Positions 59,602 to 64,000 of a stretch of 64,000 bases of DNA are shown piece after piece. A program made the translations under genes and the position numbers. Where the stretch lies: NCBI GenBank assembly GCA_004802725.1, contig SGPM01000014.1, positions 1 through 64,000 on the forward strand, written 5' to 3'. Position 1 is the first letter of the stretch. Every line of letters begins with the position of its first letter. This DNA comes from Antrodiella citrinella (lineage: Eukaryota > Basidiomycota > Agaricomycetes > Polyporales > Steccherinaceae). The notes beneath the pieces were generated by a model. That model saw only the letters and a program-made list of their open reading frames with translations, was not told where the DNA came from and did not search any database.

Positions 59602-62600
59602 CTACCTCCGATGCTGATGTTGATGTTGATGTTGACGCGGATCCGTCCCAGGCGCAGGCAACTCCTGCTGCATGAACGTCGTCCATGTCTCCGCCAGACT
59701 ATACGCGTTGCCAGGCGGAAGCAACGACGACGACCTCGACATCGGTATCGGCGCCTGCTCCTGCACATGCGACGCATACTGCTGGTGTTCTGGTGGATGT
59801 GAAGCATACGCCTGGTCGTACGGGTACGCATACTCCGCCGCGCCACCGTCTGGCGCCATCTGCCCATGGTGCGGATGTGACACCGGGACTGCCATGGCCC
59901 AATCTTGCTGCTGCGGAATCGAATTTGGGGAGTGGTAGAACGGCGCGTTGTCCACGGGTGTGTGTTGTTGTTGCTGAGGCGCGTATTGTGGGTGATACGG
60001 GATCTCAGTGTTCAGACCGGTTGGCGCTGTGGGATTGCCCTCCACAGCCCCGAACATGGGAAGATGTTGCTCATGGTATGTTTGGTGACCGGAGGGAAGT
60101 ATTGCGGGCTGAGGTGGTGGTTGATAGTGGATTGCAGGGACGTGCTGGTGTGGCGGGTGGGTCTCATACGCGTGTGTGGATACCCCCGACGGCACGGACA
60201 TGGAAGGGAAAGAGTGCATCGACCTCGTATCCGGAGGTGATTGCGACCAAGTGTCCCATGAAGACTGTGCATGATCATACGATTGGACCTGCGGCTGAGG
60301 CGGAGGCTGCAGATGCTGTGGAGGTGACTGGTATCCCACGCTCTGCGACGGCACAGATTCCGGCGGCGAGGGGTACGCTAACATTGGCGCCGAGTTCGTT
60401 GACGCAGTCGGGGTTATAGCACTTCTGGCCTCCGATTGAGAGTTGGAAGCTGCGACCATCCCGGTATAATGTTGCTGCGCGCTGGTGATCTGCGCGTCCA
60501 GTTGACCCTCGAACTCCTTAAGCTGATCCACGAGCATAGGATGAACTTGATTCCCGTAAGACTCCAAGCTCCTAGCGTATGCTGGTGCCGCAGCGGGAGA
60601 CCCACCGTCCGTCCCGGGGGAGTCCGCCGCTGAGGCACTTGGTGATTCGGAGGCCCGGGCTGCAGACTCCGGAGGGGAAGGCATGGCGGAGGAAGGCACA
60701 TGAGACGACGTCTTGCGTATACGCGAAACCGAACGTTTATTGCCGGGGGCTGGCTTATTAGCTTTCGTCACGACAGTACGAGTACGACCTGTGAAGATCG
60801 ACAATTCGTCAGGCTCCTCTTCCTTGGTGCTGAAGATCGTCTTCCTCTCGACGCCAGTCTTGAATATAGCCTCTGCTTTCTCGTGAAGGCGCCGAACAGC
60901 GGGCTGAAGGCACCATATCAGCACAAAATAACAAGGGATCAACTTCCATCGAAGCACGTACCAAAAACTTGACAGCCCGCCCACCCTGGATCGCGGCCCT
61001 CTCGAACAAATCCACCGCGAGTCGCAATTCTGCCAATGCTGCCTGGGAAGTCTTAGTAGTAGCACCATGTGTGACAACACTACCCAGCATGATGACGGCT
61101 GAAAACGCATGCGTCCAAAGAACCCAAAAGCGAGCAATTTGTGTCGGGAACTTGGCGAATTGGTCACGCATTTCCGAGAGTAGATTGCATGCGCTACGAT
61201 AGCCAGCCAGGAATGATGGAGCGTACTGTGAGCGCAGAGGGTCAGTCGGGAAGTCGTCTAGTGCCATGGCGAAGTATCCTCGGTGAACATAGAGCATGAC
61301 TGCCAATACACCGTCAAAGATCATTTGATAAGCATCAAATGTAAACTCCACGTACTGAATTCGCGGTAGTTCTTGGGCATGTAATGTGACATGACTAAGT
61401 TCAAGCCTCCGTTCACGGGAAGTGCTTCTTTCGTGAACTTCGGCATCTCAAAGTCTCGGATCTTTCTATCCAAATCCAAGATCACCGAGTACCTGGGAGG
61501 CTTGACCGTCAGTGTAGCATTGACTACCTGAGAAACGATCTCTTTCCCAAATTTGGCTTTCCAAAGTGGAACTGGAAGAAGCACGCGGAATAAGTTGATA
61601 CGGCCGATGCGAACAATAACACAGTAGATACTCACAACTAGGCAACGCCGTCCCGTCCTCCGCCAACAATTGATCAGGGTCTCCCGGCAACTCAGTGTCG
61701 ACGAAAGGCAGGGAGAAGCAAGCGAGACGTCCGGTGGCCAGACTCTGAAAAACCGGGTGTATAAGCCACCATTCAAAAGAATGCAACTGAATAAACCCAC
61801 CTGCCAGCAATCTGTGATAAACAACTCCCAGAATAACGCACGACGCTTCTGGACTTCTTGAGGAGACAGCTTCCATCGTGCACAATCCCGATCTAGAGAA
61901 CGAACGTCAACTTCACCGATTCGCGGCAACGAGTTGTATACTTACGCAGACCAACCTAGACCGCAGACATGTCAGAACGGGTATCGGACGCCACAGAGAA
62001 GGGAAAATAGCACTCACGCTTTGTGCTAATCGCGTACTGAGCCCCATGAGTGCCCAAGTACTTTCAATGCTGTTCTCATCAGCGACCAAGCCCTGACGCA
62101 TAACGAGGCATCAGCATTCATGCCACAAGTCGCTAGCGAGGGGCTACTTCACCTGATAGATCGCCATTAGGCTGAGCGTCTGCACGGTGACGACGCTCGG
62201 TGGCCGGTCAACGACGGGCTCAATGTTCATCGCGGCCCTCGTTAGCTGGTAGTATTGTTCAGCTTCGACGTTGTATGGCGCAGGGGGGAGGATAGGATCT
62301 GTGAGTGCGCCGAAACAGAAGACAACGAAAATGAGGGCGAGATCGTGGGCAGTGTAGTTCTTCTTCGCAGCGTTAGAGCCAGACTCGGGCAGATCAAATG
62401 CAGCAACACTACTGCTTAGTGGCGCAGCACTAGGATCTGAGTAGTCGGAAGCCGCGGGTGGAGAACCTGACGAGGCGGCGGATTCAGCCTCGGGATAGAA
62501 AAGCGGTAAGACTTCTTCTATCAGCTGTCGTCTTGTCATCGGTCCGAAGAACCACTGCGACTGCTCCAAGTAGAGGTCGCATAGGTTGGCCGCACGTGGC

Positions 62601-63918
62601 CAAGGAGGAAGGTAAGACTCCATGAGCTCAGCCATATCTACATCGCCCAGAGTTGAAGGTTGTGTGGGGAACGCAGCAGTGAGGCGTTGAAGATTCGGCG
62701 GAAGAGGCGCTGCAGGGCCCACAGGCTCGTGCAGCTCATTTGGATCGGATTTCTCGCCCTGGTTACCTAGTTAGCATTTATACAGGGTTGCGTGATGGAC
62801 GACACTACTCACAAGTAACAAGCTCTACGGATTCGATTAATGTCCACTGGATGAGTATCCTGATGCTTGCATGTAAAGTAGAATGCTCACCTCAGTTCCC
62901 GCAGACCTTCCGTAGAACGTTGCCGCCCCGTCATCCCTAACTGCTAGGGTCCCAAACGCATCGACGTAAGTTGTCTCCTCCTCCTGTGTATCTTCACTCC
63001 TCGCCTCTAAAGACTGTCTAAGGTTGGGCGCAGAATGTAGCGTGAGGCCCGACTTGATATCCAAGAGGTCCCGACGCAAGAGAGGGTGTGCTTCTCGCGA
63101 AACGCTTGACTGCAAGATAGCCAGAGCGTCCTCTAGTTGCCGTATTCGTTCGCTCATGGTTGCTATCTTCTGGTGCAGTCGGTCCGTATCTGCCAAAATG
63201 AACCTGAGAACATGTTAGCGATGATTCCGATATCATATTATCTTGAAGGAGGCAAAACGCTACGTGTTACGCTGGATTATGCTTCAAATTCGACCATTCC
63301 GAGTCCGCCTCTCTGGAACAAGTGCAATGAACGGAAAGGACGCCATAAAGTCGGTTTAGTGTCGCCCCCAGTTAGCTGCCAAATGCACTTTCACACAACC
63401 CATGCCTCCGCTATGGGCTTAGTTTCGATTGGCATGACACTAGGCAGCCCTCTCTCATATCGCTGCCGATATTTTGGCCCAAAGCTATGGGGCATGGGTT
63501 ACGAGAGAAACATGGGCTATACGCGGGGAACGAGACACCACGGGGGAAATGACTGTAGCAGAATACTGGGAGCAGCGGACTACGCACTAACGGCCACAAT
63601 GGACTGCCCACACTCGCCAGACACCAAATATGCCGCCCTGGTGACCACTGAACCCAAAACGGGAGATGTTCGGCATAGATAAAGGGCTCACCTTGTCCCT
63701 TGACCCGTGGTCAGACTCCCGTTGGGACATATGGACGCACATCCTCTCCGCTTGCAGGACGAGCATGGGACGGTCTTGTCGCACTTGAGCTTGAGCCTGC
63801 GACATTCGGCACAAGAGATAGCACCGCGCGCGCGTTTGAACTCCTGCTCCTGTGCTTTGGCGGATACTACAGTGTCGTCGACGTTCTTCGACGGGGCCGT
63901 GCGGGCGGCCTGGGGCAT
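59602..63918 (-). CDS. Zn2Cys6 fungal-specific transcription factor
   Basis: Eleven exons (63692-63918, 62891-63203, 62813-62824, 62153-62758, 62018-62092, 61946-61955, 61801-61892, 61636-61744, 61356-61571, 60962-61299, 59602-60903) give 1,099 residues. The zinc cluster has Cys at 36, 39, 46, 52, 55 and 64 (SCAECRRLKLKCDKTVPC...). A short coiled coil for dimerisation follows (HQKIATMSERIRQLEDALAI). The middle is a Fungal_trans domain, including VGLHRDCARWKLSPQE, RRALFWELFITDCW and ATGRLACFSLPFVD. The last 430 residues are Pro/Gln/His/Ser-rich, a likely activation region ending in a His-Gln run. Two exons are only 12 and 10 nt. The first intron is 488 nt. Target genes are unknown. Confidence 0.88.
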
Positions 63919-64000
63919 TCCGACAGGGATGAACTACCAGTGCGAGCGTCGGGAGTCGAGAGTTGAGAGTCGGGCAACGTTGAGGACGATGATGGCGGTT
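63919..64000. other. Window edge upstream of the transcription factor
   Basis: Only 82 bp of presumed promoter or 5' untranslated region before the window ends. Confidence 0.4.

Noticed and set aside
59611..59640. Short GATGTT tandem repeat as a microsatellite element
   Set aside because: It is the coding sequence for the His-Gln run at the C-terminus of the transcription factor.
1..64000. CRISPR arrays, bacterial operons, prophage or plasmid features
   Set aside because: The spliceosomal introns and gene content are fungal throughout; no regularly spaced repeats were seen.

Overview
The window is eukaryotic and almost certainly from a filamentous basidiomycete (Agaricomycetes). Nearly every gene is cut by many GT-AG introns of about 45-65 nt. 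The gene content is typical of mushrooms and polypores: F-box/leucine-rich proteins, a TKL-type kinase with an HGDLRG catalytic loop, an FKS-type glucan synthase, Zn2Cys6 regulators and a Ferritin_2/Rds1-like secreted protein. All exon models were joined by hand from splice consensus, reading phase and protein family fit. Every multi-exon model given with full coordinates closes in phase.

Layout, left to right. 0.3-8.2 kb: siroheme synthase (MET1-like), then condensin subunit SMC4 with 19 introns and three MluI boxes in its promoter. 8.2-9.9 kb: a CDK-like kinase on the minus strand. 10.7-13.9 kb: a large secreted protein resembling DUF5695 proteins. 14-16.3 kb: a sugar transporter. 17.7-19.4 kb: a secreted Ala/Pro-rich protein whose 3' part is tandemly duplicated. 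19.7-21.4 kb: a multi-pass membrane protein. 21.6-24.3 kb: two decayed F-box genes facing each other. 25.2 kb: a small inverted-repeat element with three unresolved bases. 25.6-27.7 kb: an unusual kinase carrying an N-terminal Zn2Cys6 cluster. 28.7-31.2 kb: a coiled-coil protein. 32.7-34.3 kb: an aquaglyceroporin. 34.6-37.2 kb: an AAA+ ATPase. 38.4-44.4 kb: 1,3-beta-glucan synthase. 45.5-47 kb: an F-box relic containing a miniature transposon. 47.2-49.4 kb: tandem paralogues with a possible retropepsin-like core. 50-51.1 kb: a ferritin-like secreted protein. 51.5-56.2 kb: RAD5/HLTF-type DNA repair ATPase with 24 exons, four of them microexons. 56.5-58.4 kb: an intact F-box protein. 58.8 kb: a second copy of the miniature transposon. 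59.6-63.9 kb: a Zn2Cys6 transcription factor of about 1,100 residues.

No operon-like or biosynthetic cluster logic is evident. The genes are mostly housekeeping (cell wall, chromosome structure, DNA damage tolerance, sulfur metabolism, transport) with accessory patches of F-box relics, tandem duplicates and miniature elements. The most striking signals are the Zn2Cys6-kinase fusion, consecutive 5-nt and 3-nt exons encoding the ATP-binding motif of the RAD5 protein, a start codon alone in its own exon, several GC-AG introns, the duplication-broken secreted protein gene, a two-copy MITE family with TA target duplications, and MCB boxes upstream of SMC4 and RAD5. No tRNA, rRNA or CRISPR was found.
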